Shown piece after piece: positions 1 to 9,875 of a DNA stretch of 64,000 bases. Positions within the stretch are counted from its first letter, which is position 1, and the number at the start of each line of letters is the position of its first letter. The notes under the pieces were generated by a model. That model saw only the letters and a program-made list of their open reading frames with translations. It did not search any database and was not told the origin of the DNA. The DNA is from Pseudoalteromonas rubra (GTDB taxonomy: Bacteria > Pseudomonadota > Gammaproteobacteria > Enterobacterales > Alteromonadaceae), in NCBI RefSeq assembly GCF_005886805.2, contig NZ_CP045429.1, positions 3,256,501 to 3,320,500 on the forward strand. The letters run 5' to 3'. Both the position numbers and the translations under genes were made by a program.

Positions 1-510
1 AACGGTGACCTTGCAGCGAACATCATTGACGCGCAGCCCAATGAAGTAAAAAGTTCGGCGATCCCGGTGCTCAGTGAACTGGCGCTAGATAATTACAAAG
101 CCGCATTGATTGCCCGTTTTGAAGCCCTCTATAAAACTCTGGCGTTGCGTCAGCAGGAACACATTGCCATTGTGGCATTTGGCAACAGTGCAGGCCTGTT
201 TGCAGAGTACCTGGCTACTTTGCCCAGCGTTCGGGTCGATGCGCTGATCACTGTCAGCGCTCAGCTGGCCAATGCACAGAGAAACAGCCACTTGCCAGCC
301 AGCTTATCACTCGTCGCGCCAGCTTTGCTGGATGTCTTTTATACATTCGACAGCCCCCTGGTTCTGGAAACCATAGACGATCGCCGCCGCTGGGCCAGAC
401 GTAACAGCAAACTTGATTATCGCCAAAGAGAGCTTTTCGGGGAGCAGCACCAGCCCTTGCAACATCAACGACTGCGTAAAGAATTAACCGGTTTTTTGCG
501 CCGGCTCTAG
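1..510 (+). CDS. DUF3530-like protein, 5' truncated
   Basis: The frame is open from the first base of the window, so the gene begins upstream and only about 169 C-terminal residues are visible. The visible part has a central hydrophobic strand followed by G-N-S-A-G, which resembles the nucleophile elbow of alpha/beta hydrolases. The C-terminus is Arg-rich with a Y-R-Q-R-E-L segment. The overall pattern recalls the DUF3530 family that often sits near djlA in marine gammaproteobacteria, but I recognise it only loosely. It converges on djlA with an 18-bp gap. Biological role unknown. Confidence 0.55.
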   Translation, partial: NGDLAANIIDAQPNEVKSSAIPVLSELALDNYKAALIARFEALYKTLALRQQEHIAIVAFGNSAGLFAEYLATLPSVRVDALITVSAQLANAQRNSHLPASLSLVAPALLDVFYTFDSPLVLETIDDRRRWARRNSKLDYRQRELFGEQHQPLQHQRLRKELTGFLRRL

Positions 511-528
511 TCTGAATTGGAGACTGAC

Positions 529-1407
529 TTAACTACTGCGTTTTTGTTTCAGTAATTCATACGCTGATTGAATACTCTGGCTTTTTCGCTTAGCAATTTC
601 CATCATGTGCGCAGGCAGACCCTGAGACACCAACTTGTCAGGGTGGTGTTGTGCCATCAGTTTGCGATACGCGCGTTTGATGTCCTTGTCCGATGCACCA
701 TCACTGAGACCCAATACCGCAAGCGCTTCGCTGCGTGATACGGCTGATGACTGAGGTTCACGTGCAGACTCTCGCTGTTGCCTTTGCTGACCCCCACTCT
801 GGCGCTGCTGAGATTGCTGAGACTGCCATTGCGCGCGCTGCTGACGAAAACGAAATTCGGCCTGATAGCGGCGCAGCAAGAAATTATACTGAGTCTGAGA
901 AATCCCCAGGTACTTGCTCACTTCGCGCAGTAATGCCTGTTCCTGCTCAGACACATGGCCATCCGAAAACGCCATCTGAATTTGAATTTCCAAAAACAAT
1001 TGCAGTAAATCGTAACGCCTGGCAAACGCTTCTCTGACTTCCCGCACCGCATCTTTCACCGAAAAGTCAGCTTCCTTGCCCGCTCTGAACGCATGTTGTG
1101 CTTCACGCCGATCATCACCGGTTAACGCCATTTCATCCATAAAGGCCGTTGCCGCACGAATATGCACCTCGCTGACTCTGCCATTTGACTTTGCAATATG
1201 GCCCATGACAGAAAAGCAGCTGGAGAAAAACAGCGCCTGGCGTTCACTGAGATCGTCACCATTTAAAAAGCCCTGGAATCCGCCCACTTTATCAAAATCT
1301 TGCTTTAGGCTTTTGTCGAACAAATGACCCAGATAAAACCCGAGAATAGCCCCCAGCCACTTGCCAAACATAAAGCCAAAACCAGCCCCCAACAACTTAC
1401 CCCACAT
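529..1407 (-). CDS. djlA: Membrane-anchored J-domain co-chaperone DjlA
   Basis: DjlA is an inner-membrane DnaJ-type co-chaperone that stimulates DnaK ATPase. The 292-residue product starts with a glycine-rich hydrophobic anchor (residues 3-28). A TerB-like acidic helical domain with D-G-H-V-S-E-Q-E follows, then a Q/R-rich linker. It ends in a C-terminal J domain with the HPD motif in Q-H-H-P-D-K. I chose the ATG at 1407 (M-W-G-K, as in known DjlA) because a GGAG sits just upstream. An in-frame start 30 bases earlier would add residues unlike the family. Its 5' end overlaps the 3' end of murU by 11 bp, so the two are probably co-transcribed. Confidence 0.93.
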   Translation of the reverse strand: MWGKLLGAGFGFMFGKWLGAILGFYLGHLFDKSLKQDFDKVGGFQGFLNGDDLSERQALFFSSCFSVMGHIAKSNGRVSEVHIRAATAFMDEMALTGDDRREAQHAFRAGKEADFSVKDAVREVREAFARRYDLLQLFLEIQIQMAFSDGHVSEQEQALLREVSKYLGISQTQYNFLLRRYQAEFRFRQQRAQWQSQQSQQRQSGGQQRQQRESAREPQSSAVSRSEALAVLGLSDGASDKDIKRAYRKLMAQHHPDKLVSQGLPAHMMEIAKRKSQSIQSAYELLKQKRSS

Positions 1408-2074
1408 ATGTGTGCTCCACTGCGTTGTTGATCTCAACTAACCGCTCAGGCGTGCCAATATCGTGCCATTGCCCCAGATAAAGTTCCGTTGAGACGCTCC
1501 CCTGCGCCAAACCTGCTCTGAGCATCGGACCCAGAGCAACAAATTGTTCCTGCACTCCATTAAAGAAATCTTTGTGATATAAGCCAATACCCGCAAACGT
1601 ATAGGCCTGAGTATGGGTACTTTGATGTGCCAGCGGAAAATCTCCGTCCGGATTATGAGGTGGGTTTTCCACCAATACCAGGTGGGCCTCACCAGGTAAC
1701 AGATGCAAACGCGACAAGTCATGCACTGCATAATCGGTAAAAATATCGCCGTTGATCACAATGAAGGTGTCTGTTTCAGTGCACAACGCAGGCAGAGCCC
1801 GGACAATGCCGCCCGCCGTTTCCAGCCCCCCTTCAGGTTCATCACTGTATTGAATAGACACACCAAATGCACTGCCATCGGCGAAGTATTCACGTATTTT
1901 TTCGCCTTGCCACGCCAGGTTAATGACTATGTCGGTGATGCCTGCGTCTGCCAACCGTTTTATGTGGTATTCCAGCAAGGGCTTGCCTGCAACCTCAAGC
2001 ATGGGCTTTGGCATAGTCGCCGTCAGCGGCATCATACGCTTGCCTCGGCCTGCGGCCAAAATCATTGCTTTCAT
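1397..2074 (-). CDS. murU: N-acetylmuramate 1-phosphate uridylyltransferase MurU
   Basis: This is a nucleotidyltransferase of 225 residues. The N-terminal signature A-A-G-R-G-K-R-M followed by K-P-M-L-E-V-A-G-K-P is the nucleotide-binding loop of the sugar-phosphate nucleotidyltransferase fold. N-G-D-I-F-T-D supplies the metal-binding Asp. In Pseudomonas, MurU converts MurNAc-1-phosphate to UDP-MurNAc in the peptidoglycan recycling route that bypasses de novo synthesis and fosfomycin. The assignment as MurU rather than another pyrophosphorylase rests on its ATGA overlap with an upstream amgK-type kinase and on the position next to lptD, which is the same arrangement as in Pseudomonas. Confidence 0.88.
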   Translation of the reverse strand: MKAMILAAGRGKRMMPLTATMPKPMLEVAGKPLLEYHIKRLADAGITDIVINLAWQGEKIREYFADGSAFGVSIQYSDEPEGGLETAGGIVRALPALCTETDTFIVINGDIFTDYAVHDLSRLHLLPGEAHLVLVENPPHNPDGDFPLAHQSTHTQAYTFAGIGLYHKDFFNGVQEQFVALGPMLRAGLAQGSVSTELYLGQWHDIGTPERLVEINNAVEHTYVG

Positions 2075-3102
2075 TTTTGTTGTTCCAGCTTAGCCTGTAC
2101 CAGGGGTATTATCTCGGATTGCAGACTGGTTGCAAGCCATTGAAATGTATCAACACACTTTGCGGCCTCATAAATGTATTGCAAAGTTGGCAGAATGTTA
2201 TGCAAATAACCTGGCTTGCCATCTCGCAAATATAAACGTGCAAAGATCCCCGCAGCCTTGATGTGACGTTGTAACCCAGTCCACGCCAGTTGCTGCTGAT
2301 ATTCCTCAAAAGAACTGTGTGGTGCCAGCAGGCCGGCTTTGCTCAATACCTCAAAACTATAACGTTGCAAATGGGCCAGCTGCGCCTCAGGTAATCGGTA
2401 ATAACAGTCTTTAAGCAAAGATACTACGTCATACGTTACCGGGCCCTGGACTGCATCCTGATAATCTATCACCACCCACTGCTGGTTGTGCCACATCAGG
2501 TTACGGCTGTGAAAATCCCGATGCATGGTCACCTGCGTTTGTGCCAGCATATTTCTGATCAGCGCCTGCTTTAGCGCAGTCCATTGTTGGCACCAGGCCT
2601 TCTGGGGCTCGAAACCCAACCAGCGATTAAGTAACCACTCACTAAATATTTCCAATTCCATGTCAATGAAGGCCGCATCATAGGGCTTCATAAGTGGACT
2701 GGCTGGCAGACGGGCCATGTCAGGCAACATATCAATCAAGGATTCATAGTCTCCCTGCACCTCAGACGCTGTAGCCAGCCGGTCGGCCAGATGCTCAGAG
2801 CCGAGATCTTCTAACAACACAAACCCAAGCGCACAATCTGCGGCAATAATCTGTGGTACTCTTATTTTGCCTTGGCTAAAAATCGTGTTCAGCTCAACAA
2901 ATGCCGTGACGTCACCCATCTCAGGAGCTACATCGAGCAAAATAGATGAGTTGCCCTGGTGGGTAACACGAAAATAACGACGAAAACTGGCGTCTCCGTC
3001 GAGGGCAGTTACCTGCTCCGGTAAGGCATGATAATGATTGTGCAAAAAGGCCGCGCGGGCCTGCGCTCTTAGCGCAACCTCTGGTGACAGGCTTGGGGTC
3101 AT
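2071..3102 (-). CDS. amgK: Anomeric MurNAc/GlcNAc kinase AmgK
   Basis: The 343-residue aminoglycoside-phosphotransferase-fold kinase has the catalytic loop H-R-D-F-H-S-R-N and the metal-binding I-D-Y-Q-D. A segment G-D-A-S-F-R-R-Y-F-R near the N-terminus is typical of AmgK. It phosphorylates the anomeric hydroxyl of MurNAc (and GlcNAc) to feed MurU. The stop codon overlaps the murU start as ATGA, so translation is probably coupled. It is divergent from lptD with a 97-bp gap that must hold both promoters. Confidence 0.9.
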   Translation of the reverse strand: MTPSLSPEVALRAQARAAFLHNHYHALPEQVTALDGDASFRRYFRVTHQGNSSILLDVAPEMGDVTAFVELNTIFSQGKIRVPQIIAADCALGFVLLEDLGSEHLADRLATASEVQGDYESLIDMLPDMARLPASPLMKPYDAAFIDMELEIFSEWLLNRWLGFEPQKAWCQQWTALKQALIRNMLAQTQVTMHRDFHSRNLMWHNQQWVVIDYQDAVQGPVTYDVVSLLKDCYYRLPEAQLAHLQRYSFEVLSKAGLLAPHSSFEEYQQQLAWTGLQRHIKAAGIFARLYLRDGKPGYLHNILPTLQYIYEAAKCVDTFQWLATSLQSEIIPLVQAKLEQQK

Positions 3103-3199
3103 TTTTCTTACTATTTCCTATTCTTAACTACTGTAATTAACACGCTTTTCATTTATCATGTCTGGCTTGAAAATGAATTTCGGCAAACAAGGTTGATAA

Positions 3200-5482
3200 A
3201 TGAGCAAAGCTTGGGGCCTCTTCGTGCTTCCCCTAATCAGTACAGCGACTTTTGCTAATTCGAACATTGATGGCCTTCAGTGTAAAGACTACTTTCAGCC
3301 TAAAAACTGGCAACCCATCGCTGATTTGCCCAGTGGCGCTATCGATATTCAGTCTGACAATGTTGAATTACAGGGCGTCGACAGTGCTGAATTCAGTGGC
3401 AATGTCGTCATTAGCTCCAATATCATGAGCTTGTCAGCTCAGGCTGCCCTGATAGACAAACAGCAAGGATTACTCAATGCCACCGGCCCACTCGTTTTTC
3501 AGGATAAGTACACCCTGGTTAACAGTACCGGAATGTTTGCCAATCTCCAGGAATACGAATTCAGCCTGCTCGGTGCAGATTATTGGCTGACCCAACAAAA
3601 TGGCCATGGCAGCGCCGAAAAACTGCATGCCACCGCCAATCAGGTTGATTTGCTCAATTCCAGCTTTACCACGTGTCCAGGAGAAACCCCTTTTTGGTCA
3701 ATCGAGGCCAGCAGTATTGTCATGAATCGTGACAGTGGCTGGGGTGAAACGCATCATACGATCCTCAAAATACTAGATACACCGATTGTCTATGTACCCT
3801 ATTTTACATTTCCCATAGATGATCGCCGCAAATCCGGTGTGCTCACACCGACGATTAGCAGCTCCAGTCGTCGCGGCTTAGGAGTTGCAATACCGTACTA
3901 TTTAAATTTGGCCCCGAATTACGACGCAACCATCACACCACGCTACATGTCTAAAAAAGGCACTCAGCTGATTTCGGAATTTCGTTACCTGACCAAACAT
4001 CATCAGGGCCAACTGGCCATAGAGTTTTTGGAACAGGACGATTCTGCCAAGCAACTTGATGAGCGATATTTGGTCAACTGGACCCAAAACAGCTATTTTG
4101 ATGAAAACTGGCGCGCCAGCGTCGACATCACCAATGTCAGTGATGACGCCTATATTTCAGATTTAGACTCCCAATACGCCAATGAAACAGACACTCAGCT
4201 ATACCGTACCGGTCAGCTCAGCTATTTAGGTGATGAATGGGCCGTTGACCTGAAGCTACAAAACTTCGAAGTTTTGGGTAACCACACTGAGTCATACGCG
4301 GTGTTGCCCCAGCTCACAGTTAACCATGTGACGCAAAACTATCAAGGGTTCAATTGGGGACTCACAGGCCAAATCAGCCACTTTACTAACGATGAACTAA
4401 CCGTCACAGACGCAACCCGAATTCACTTCGAGCCAAGTGTGTCTTATGACTACAACGCCTATGCCTGGTCATTTGCCTCTAACCTGAGCCTGATGCATAC
4501 CTATTATGAGCAGGACGGAGATGAGGCGTTCTCACAATCTCAATATAAAAAATCAGTTTCCCGTACACTCCCTAAACTGCGCTTACATGGCCAGTTAAAC
4601 CTGGAACGGCCAACAAACTTCATTTTGCAACAAGGTACGCAAACGCTGGAGCCACAGATCCAGTATTTGTACACACCCAGAAAAGACCAGTCCGGTATCG
4701 CATTGTATGACACCATAAAAATGCAGGACGACTTTTTTGGCTTATTCCGCGAGCAGCGCTTTTCTGGCGTCGACTTTATCGCGCAGGCAAACCAATTTAC
4801 GCTGGGCGCAACGACCCGATTGTTCGACAGCAACAACAGCGAGCGCTTTAACTTCAGCATGGGCCAGATCCTCTATCTCAGTGACTCAGCTAAACCCACA
4901 GAGCAATCTTTGGAAACCAACCTACTGACACAAAACAGCCAGGAGTTTGGCAGTAAAAACTACAACGCCTTATTTGCAGCTGAAAGTATGTTGCATTGGC
5001 ACCGTCGTTGGTACTTCTCCGCCGGTTTGCAGTATGATGCTGACGAAAAGGAGCTGATCCAGTCTCACATGACACTCGACTATCGAGGCAGCAATAAAAA
5101 GCTCGTTCAATTGAACCATCACTACGCCAGTGATGTCTCAGGATACGAAATTGATCAAATCGGTCTGTTCAGTAGCTTACCCATAGATGAAAACTGGCAG
5201 CTGGTTGCCAGCTATCATCGTGATATGACGGCTAACCGCAGCGTTGAAGTATTTGCTGGTTTGCAGTACGAATCATGCTGCTGGGCGGTGCGCATAACAG
5301 GTAAACGTCAAATACAAACTGACCTTAACCAAACGATTTCGCGTGATGACGCAATTTTTGACACAAGCTTTGGTATCAATTTTGTGTTAAAAGGGTTAGG
5401 CAGCAAATCAAGATATGATGCTAGCCAGTTACTACGTTCGGGTATCTTTGGTTACCGCAGACCGTTCTTTTTAAATAATTAA
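3200..5482 (+). CDS. lptD: LPS-assembly outer-membrane protein LptD
   Basis: LptD forms the outer-membrane barrel that inserts lipopolysaccharide, working with LptE (encoded at 30.2 kb). The 760 residues begin with a signal peptide ending near A-T-F-A-N. A jellyroll OstA-like domain (roughly residues 50-200) follows, then a long beta-barrel. The four cysteines needed for the inter-domain disulfides appear present: C28, one in F-T-T-C-P-G, and a C-C pair near the C-terminus in E-S-C-C-W. Length is close to E. coli LptD (784). It heads the conserved rightward run lptD-surA-pdxA-rsmA-apaG-apaH. Confidence 0.97.
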   Translation: MSKAWGLFVLPLISTATFANSNIDGLQCKDYFQPKNWQPIADLPSGAIDIQSDNVELQGVDSAEFSGNVVISSNIMSLSAQAALIDKQQGLLNATGPLVFQDKYTLVNSTGMFANLQEYEFSLLGADYWLTQQNGHGSAEKLHATANQVDLLNSSFTTCPGETPFWSIEASSIVMNRDSGWGETHHTILKILDTPIVYVPYFTFPIDDRRKSGVLTPTISSSSRRGLGVAIPYYLNLAPNYDATITPRYMSKKGTQLISEFRYLTKHHQGQLAIEFLEQDDSAKQLDERYLVNWTQNSYFDENWRASVDITNVSDDAYISDLDSQYANETDTQLYRTGQLSYLGDEWAVDLKLQNFEVLGNHTESYAVLPQLTVNHVTQNYQGFNWGLTGQISHFTNDELTVTDATRIHFEPSVSYDYNAYAWSFASNLSLMHTYYEQDGDEAFSQSQYKKSVSRTLPKLRLHGQLNLERPTNFILQQGTQTLEPQIQYLYTPRKDQSGIALYDTIKMQDDFFGLFREQRFSGVDFIAQANQFTLGATTRLFDSNNSERFNFSMGQILYLSDSAKPTEQSLETNLLTQNSQEFGSKNYNALFAAESMLHWHRRWYFSAGLQYDADEKELIQSHMTLDYRGSNKKLVQLNHHYASDVSGYEIDQIGLFSSLPIDENWQLVASYHRDMTANRSVEVFAGLQYESCCWAVRITGKRQIQTDLNQTISRDDAIFDTSFGINFVLKGLGSKSRYDASQLLRSGIFGYRRPFFLNN

Positions 5483-5496
5483 CAACAAAGACTCTT

Positions 5497-6783
5497 ATGA
5501 ATTTAAAAAAGCTATTATTAGTTCCAATTTTAAGTATGACGCTGGCACAACCCGTTTGGGCTGAGCGTGTCCAGCTGGACAAAGTAGTCGCAACGGTTAA
5601 CGACGGTGTGGTACTAAAAAGCGAAGTGGACAAGATCCTTAACCGCGTGAAAGAGCAAGCAGAGCAACAAAACACTGAGCTTCCGTCAGATAACGTACTA
5701 CGTATCCAGGCCATTGAAAAACTCATTGATCAGGTGCTGATGGAGCAAATGGCTGCACGTATGGGTATGGAAATCTCCGATGCTCAGCTTGATCAGACAC
5801 TAGCCAGCATGGCCAAAGATCAAGGTGGCAGCATTGCCGATCTACGTAACTCGATCGAAGCCACAGGCGAGAGCTTTCAGGCATATCGAGAAGAGATTCG
5901 TACTGAAATCATGGTCTCGCAAGTACAACGCGCCGCGGTAGATCGCCGTATCTATATCAGCCCGCAGGAAATCGCCAATTTACAACAAATTTTGGCACAA
6001 CAAACTGGCCAGTCAGAAGAATATGATATCGGCCACATCCTGATCAAAGTTGACAGCAAAGCGAACCCGGAAGACATCGAAGATGCCCGTGAACGTGCCG
6101 AAAAAGTCATTGAATTTCTCAATGAAGGCCGAGAATTTAAGCGTATCGCCATCGCTTCATCTAGCGGCGCTAAAGCACTGGATGGTGGTCAGCTAGGCTG
6201 GATGGGCATCAACGAAATGCCAACGCTGTTTGCAGAAGCGGTAAAAGGCAAGAAAAAAGATGACATTATCGGCCCACTGCGTTCTGGTGCTGGCTTCCAT
6301 ATTCTAAAAGTACAAGACATCCGCGGACGTCAGGTCGTTGAGCGGGTGGAAATGCGCTCTCGCCATATCCTGATAAAGCCGTCGATCATCCTTAGCGAAG
6401 AAAAAGCACGAGATATGTTAGCAGGCTTTGTGACAGATCTGCGTAATGGCGATGCAGACTTTGCTGAGCTGGCTAAAGAGCATTCAGAAGATCCTGGTTC
6501 AGCGCTTAAAGGCGGTGAATATGACTGGACAGATCCGACTACTTACGTACCTGCATTTCGCGATGCTTTAATGTCGCTAGAGCAAAATGAGATTAGTGAG
6601 CCATTCAGAAGCACTTTTGGCTGGCACATCGTTCAGTTGCTAGATAAGCGTGTTGCTGATAAAACAGAGCAAGCGAAAGCAAATCGTGCCCACCAACTTC
6701 TGTTTCGTCGTAAGTTTAAAGAAGAGAGCTTTAAGTGGATGCGTGAAATGCGCGAGCAGGCGCACGTAGAAGTAATCGACTAA
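5497..6783 (+). CDS. surA: Periplasmic chaperone/peptidyl-prolyl isomerase SurA
   Basis: SurA escorts unfolded outer-membrane proteins, including LptD, across the periplasm. The 428 residues match the E. coli length. A signal peptide ends at V-W-A-E. An N-terminal chaperone domain of about 140 residues is followed by two parvulin domains, opening with I-G-H-I-L-I-K and S-R-H-I-L-I-K. A C-terminal helix completes the chaperone core. It starts 14 bp after lptD, consistent with one operon. Confidence 0.97.
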   Translation: MNLKKLLLVPILSMTLAQPVWAERVQLDKVVATVNDGVVLKSEVDKILNRVKEQAEQQNTELPSDNVLRIQAIEKLIDQVLMEQMAARMGMEISDAQLDQTLASMAKDQGGSIADLRNSIEATGESFQAYREEIRTEIMVSQVQRAAVDRRIYISPQEIANLQQILAQQTGQSEEYDIGHILIKVDSKANPEDIEDARERAEKVIEFLNEGREFKRIAIASSSGAKALDGGQLGWMGINEMPTLFAEAVKGKKKDDIIGPLRSGAGFHILKVQDIRGRQVVERVEMRSRHILIKPSIILSEEKARDMLAGFVTDLRNGDADFAELAKEHSEDPGSALKGGEYDWTDPTTYVPAFRDALMSLEQNEISEPFRSTFGWHIVQLLDKRVADKTEQAKANRAHQLLFRRKFKEESFKWMREMREQAHVEVID

Positions 6784-6796
6784 TAGAAGAACTAAG

Positions 6797-7789
6797 ATGA
6801 GTTTAAGAATCGCAATCACCCCCGGTGAGCCGGCAGGGATAGGGCCTGATTTGGTCATCAAACTTGCACAACACGACTGGCCTGCACAGCTAGTCGCGGT
6901 TGTGGATAAAGACATCATGCTACAGCGTGCCAGGGAGCTAAATACGACCATTAAGCTCATTCCGTTTGACCCTGATGCACCAGCCGTAGCCGCGCCGCCT
7001 GGCAGTATTTATTACCTCCAGGTAGACCGTGGCTGTGACGTCACCGCAGGTGAGCTGGATGAACGCAACGGTCAGTACGTCTTAGATACCTTACGTATCG
7101 CCTCGGAAAAAAATATGGACGGCACATTCGATGCCGTCGTGACAGGACCCGTGCACAAAGGGATTATCAATCGCGCTGGTATTTCCTTCAGTGGTCACAC
7201 TGAATATTTTGCGCAGCAGTCCAATACCCCCGATGTGGTTATGATGCTGGCCACAGAGGGACTTCGTGTAGCGCTGGTCACGACCCACATTCCGCTTGCT
7301 TATGTATCTAAAGCCATTACCCATGACCGACTCACGAAAGTGGCACATATTCTTTATCAGGACTTGCAAACCAAGTTTGGGATTGAAAAGCCAAATGTTC
7401 TGGTATGCGGGCTAAACCCGCATGCTGGTGAAGGTGGCCACTTGGGCAATGAAGAAATTGATACCATAGAGCCGGTGTTAGCCGAGCTCAATGCGCAGGG
7501 TATGCATTTTGTTGGCCCGCTGCCCGCAGATACTCTATTTCAGGCGAAATATCTCGAAAATACCGATGCCGTATTGGCAATGTATCACGATCAGGGTTTA
7601 CCTGTGTTAAAATACAAAGGATTTGGCAATTCGGTAAATATTACACTCGGATTGCCCTTCATCCGCACTTCTGTTGATCATGGCACGGCACTCGATCTTG
7701 CCGCCAGTGGCAACGCAGAAGTCGGTAGTTTCGAATTAGCGATCCGCGAAGCAATTAAGCTCGCCACCAAAAAAACACAGAGTTCATGA
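6797..7789 (+). CDS. pdxA: 4-hydroxythreonine-4-phosphate dehydrogenase PdxA
   Basis: PdxA catalyses the NAD-dependent oxidation of 4-phosphohydroxy-L-threonine in pyridoxal 5'-phosphate synthesis. The 330-residue product has the N-terminal [11 protein letters not shown] signature and three metal-ligand histidines in G-H-T-E-Y-F, N-P-H-A-G-E and Y-H-D-Q-G. It follows surA by 13 bp and overlaps the rsmA start. Confidence 0.97.
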   Translation: MSLRIAITPGEPAGIGPDLVIKLAQHDWPAQLVAVVDKDIMLQRARELNTTIKLIPFDPDAPAVAAPPGSIYYLQVDRGCDVTAGELDERNGQYVLDTLRIASEKNMDGTFDAVVTGPVHKGIINRAGISFSGHTEYFAQQSNTPDVVMMLATEGLRVALVTTHIPLAYVSKAITHDRLTKVAHILYQDLQTKFGIEKPNVLVCGLNPHAGEGGHLGNEEIDTIEPVLAELNAQGMHFVGPLPADTLFQAKYLENTDAVLAMYHDQGLPVLKYKGFGNSVNITLGLPFIRTSVDHGTALDLAASGNAEVGSFELAIREAIKLATKKTQSS

Positions 7790-8592
7790 CAGATAAAGTA
7801 CATTTGGGCCACCGAGCCCGTAAACGCTTCGGCCAAAACTTCCTTAACGACAGCAACATCATCGATAAGATTGTGACGGCCATCGATCCCAAGCCTACAG
7901 ACAATCTGGTAGAGATAGGTCCAGGCTTAGGCGCCATCACTGAGCCCGTGATAGAGCTGAGTGACCAGCTAACTGTTGTGGAACTGGATCGCGATCTGGC
8001 AGAGCGCCTGATCCACCACCCTTTTATGGGACCAAAACTCACGGTACATCAAGGCGACGCTATGAAGTTTGACTTTTCTACGCTCCTGAAAGGCGATGAA
8101 AAGCTCAAGATTTTTGGTAACTTACCTTATAACGTCTCTACGCCACTGCTGTTTCATTTATTTGAATTTGCAGATCAGGTTGAGCACATGCATTTCATGC
8201 TGCAAAAAGAGGTGGTAAACCGCATGGTAGCTGGACCAGGCAGTAAAGCCTATGGCCGCTTGAGTGTTATGACACAATACTATTGTCACGCTATTCCGGT
8301 GATCCAGGTCCCTCCCACGTGCTTTAAACCAGCACCCAAGGTTGACTCTGCGGTCGTGAGGTTGATCCCCAAAGATGCGCAACAACGCAGTGCAAAGAGC
8401 ACCAAAGTGCTGAACACTGTGTGTCTTGAAGCCTTTAATCAAAGACGTAAAACATTGCGCAACAGTTTATCGAACTTAATGACTGCCGAGCAACTGAGTG
8501 ACCTTGGGATAGACCCGGGTTTACGTGCCGAAAATATTTCCCTTTCGCAATTTATTGAGATAGCAAACTGGATCTATGACAACAAAGAGTGA
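7786..8592 (+). CDS. rsmA: 16S rRNA dimethyladenosine transferase RsmA (KsgA)
   Basis: The enzyme dimethylates the two adjacent adenines in the 3' terminal helix of 16S rRNA during 30S maturation. At 268 residues it has the SAM-binding E-I-G-P-G-L-G motif and the catalytic N-L-P-Y-N motif. The N-terminus R-F-G-Q-N-F-L is typical. The ATG overlaps the pdxA stop as ATGA. Its 3' end overlaps apaG by 17 bp. Confidence 0.97.
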   Translation: MTDKVHLGHRARKRFGQNFLNDSNIIDKIVTAIDPKPTDNLVEIGPGLGAITEPVIELSDQLTVVELDRDLAERLIHHPFMGPKLTVHQGDAMKFDFSTLLKGDEKLKIFGNLPYNVSTPLLFHLFEFADQVEHMHFMLQKEVVNRMVAGPGSKAYGRLSVMTQYYCHAIPVIQVPPTCFKPAPKVDSAVVRLIPKDAQQRSAKSTKVLNTVCLEAFNQRRKTLRNSLSNLMTAEQLSDLGIDPGLRAENISLSQFIEIANWIYDNKE

Positions 8593-8965
8593 GATCGGCT
8601 CACCGATCAAAGTATCTGTAGAAGCCTTTTATGTTGAAGGCCAATCTCAGCCAGAAAAAGACAAATATGTCTTTGCCTACACCATTACCATTAAAAATCA
8701 CAGCTTGTGTAATGCCAAGCTGGAAAGCCGCTATTGGTTGATCACCGATGCCAACGGTAAAGAAACCGAAGTCGAAGGTGATGGCGTAGTCGGAGAGCAA
8801 CCAACGATCCGTCCAGGAGAAAGTTACCAGTACACCAGCGGCGCAGTGTTAGATACGCCAGTTGGCACAATGGAAGGCTACTATGTGATGCGCAATGAAT
8901 TTGGCACTGAATTTCGCGCACCAATTCAGGTATTCCGACTGAGCCGCCCGGATATCCTGCACTAA
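8576..8965 (+). CDS. apaG: ApaG (CorD) protein
   Basis: This is a 129-residue fibronectin-III-like beta-sandwich protein, close to E. coli ApaG. Diagnostic segments include [25 protein letters not shown] and Y-Q-Y-T-S-G. Its molecular role is poorly defined (linked to Co/Mg homeostasis in enterics). The chosen ATG lies inside rsmA. A GTG 15 bases later is an alternative start. The stop overlaps the apaH start by one base. Confidence 0.95.
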   Translation: MTTKSEIGSPIKVSVEAFYVEGQSQPEKDKYVFAYTITIKNHSLCNAKLESRYWLITDANGKETEVEGDGVVGEQPTIRPGESYQYTSGAVLDTPVGTMEGYYVMRNEFGTEFRAPIQVFRLSRPDILH

Positions 8966-9762
8966 TGGCCAATTATGTGGTCGGTGATCTGCAAGGCTGC
9001 TTTGCACCGTTAAAGCAGCTGTTGCAGGAAGTTGCCTTCAACCCAGCGTGTGACCACCTCTATCTGGTAGGCGATATTGTAGCTCGGGGCCCAGATTCAC
9101 TCGGCTGTCTCGACTTTGTGTTTCGCCACCAGGATTGCGTCACTATTACCCTTGGCAATCACGACTTACACCTTATCTGCAATGTATTACTGGGCAAAAC
9201 ACCCAACCCTAAAGACAAGCTCGACGCCCTTTACCAGCACCCTCAATTACCAAATTATCTGGCCTTTTTGCGCCGTCAGCCATTGTGCGTGTATCTTGAT
9301 AACTACCGCACCTTTATTTCTCATGCAGGTATTCACCCTGATTGGGAGATTGAACAAGCCCTGTCATTAGGTCGCTGGGCGCAACAAAAATATCAAGGCG
9401 ATGAGGCCTGCCAGTTTCTGCCTGCGATGTACGGTAAAGAGCCCCGCCTGCTACTGGATACTGATGAGCAAAGCCGCTTTAATACCATAGTCAATGTATT
9501 TACCCGGATGCGCTTCTTGACTTCGCAGTGGCATCTCGATTTTGACAATAAAGGCACACTGGATGATGCCGGCGAGTTACGTCCCTGGTTTACTCATCCA
9601 CGCTTCCAAAGTGACGCCAATCGTTACCTTTTTGGGCACTGGGCAGCCCTGCAAGGGATCACAAAAGTCCCCAATGTCACTGCTTTAGATACAGGGTGTG
9701 TGTGGGGAGGACCGATGACCCTGCTTGATTTAGACGCAAATGAGCAAATTTCGAGCAATTAA
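8965..9762 (+). CDS. apaH: Diadenosine tetraphosphatase ApaH
   Basis: ApaH is a symmetrical Ap4A hydrolase that splits Ap4A into two ADP and also removes Np4 caps from RNA. The 265-residue metallophosphoesterase shows the three metal motifs G-D-L-Q-G-C, G-D-I-V-A-R-G-P and G-N-H-D-L-H, with further histidines in I-S-H-A-G-I and G-H-W-A. It is the last gene of the lptD-to-apaH run. Confidence 0.97.
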   Translation: MANYVVGDLQGCFAPLKQLLQEVAFNPACDHLYLVGDIVARGPDSLGCLDFVFRHQDCVTITLGNHDLHLICNVLLGKTPNPKDKLDALYQHPQLPNYLAFLRRQPLCVYLDNYRTFISHAGIHPDWEIEQALSLGRWAQQKYQGDEACQFLPAMYGKEPRLLLDTDEQSRFNTIVNVFTRMRFLTSQWHLDFDNKGTLDDAGELRPWFTHPRFQSDANRYLFGHWAALQGITKVPNVTALDTGCVWGGPMTLLDLDANEQISSN

Positions 9763-9875
9763 CTGTTTCTCAGCCGATTTTACTGAATTTTGAATTCACA
9801 TCTGCTATAAAATACTTAACTATCGCGCAATAAATCCGATAAGCATTCATTCAGCTTTAATTTGATGGTACCCGT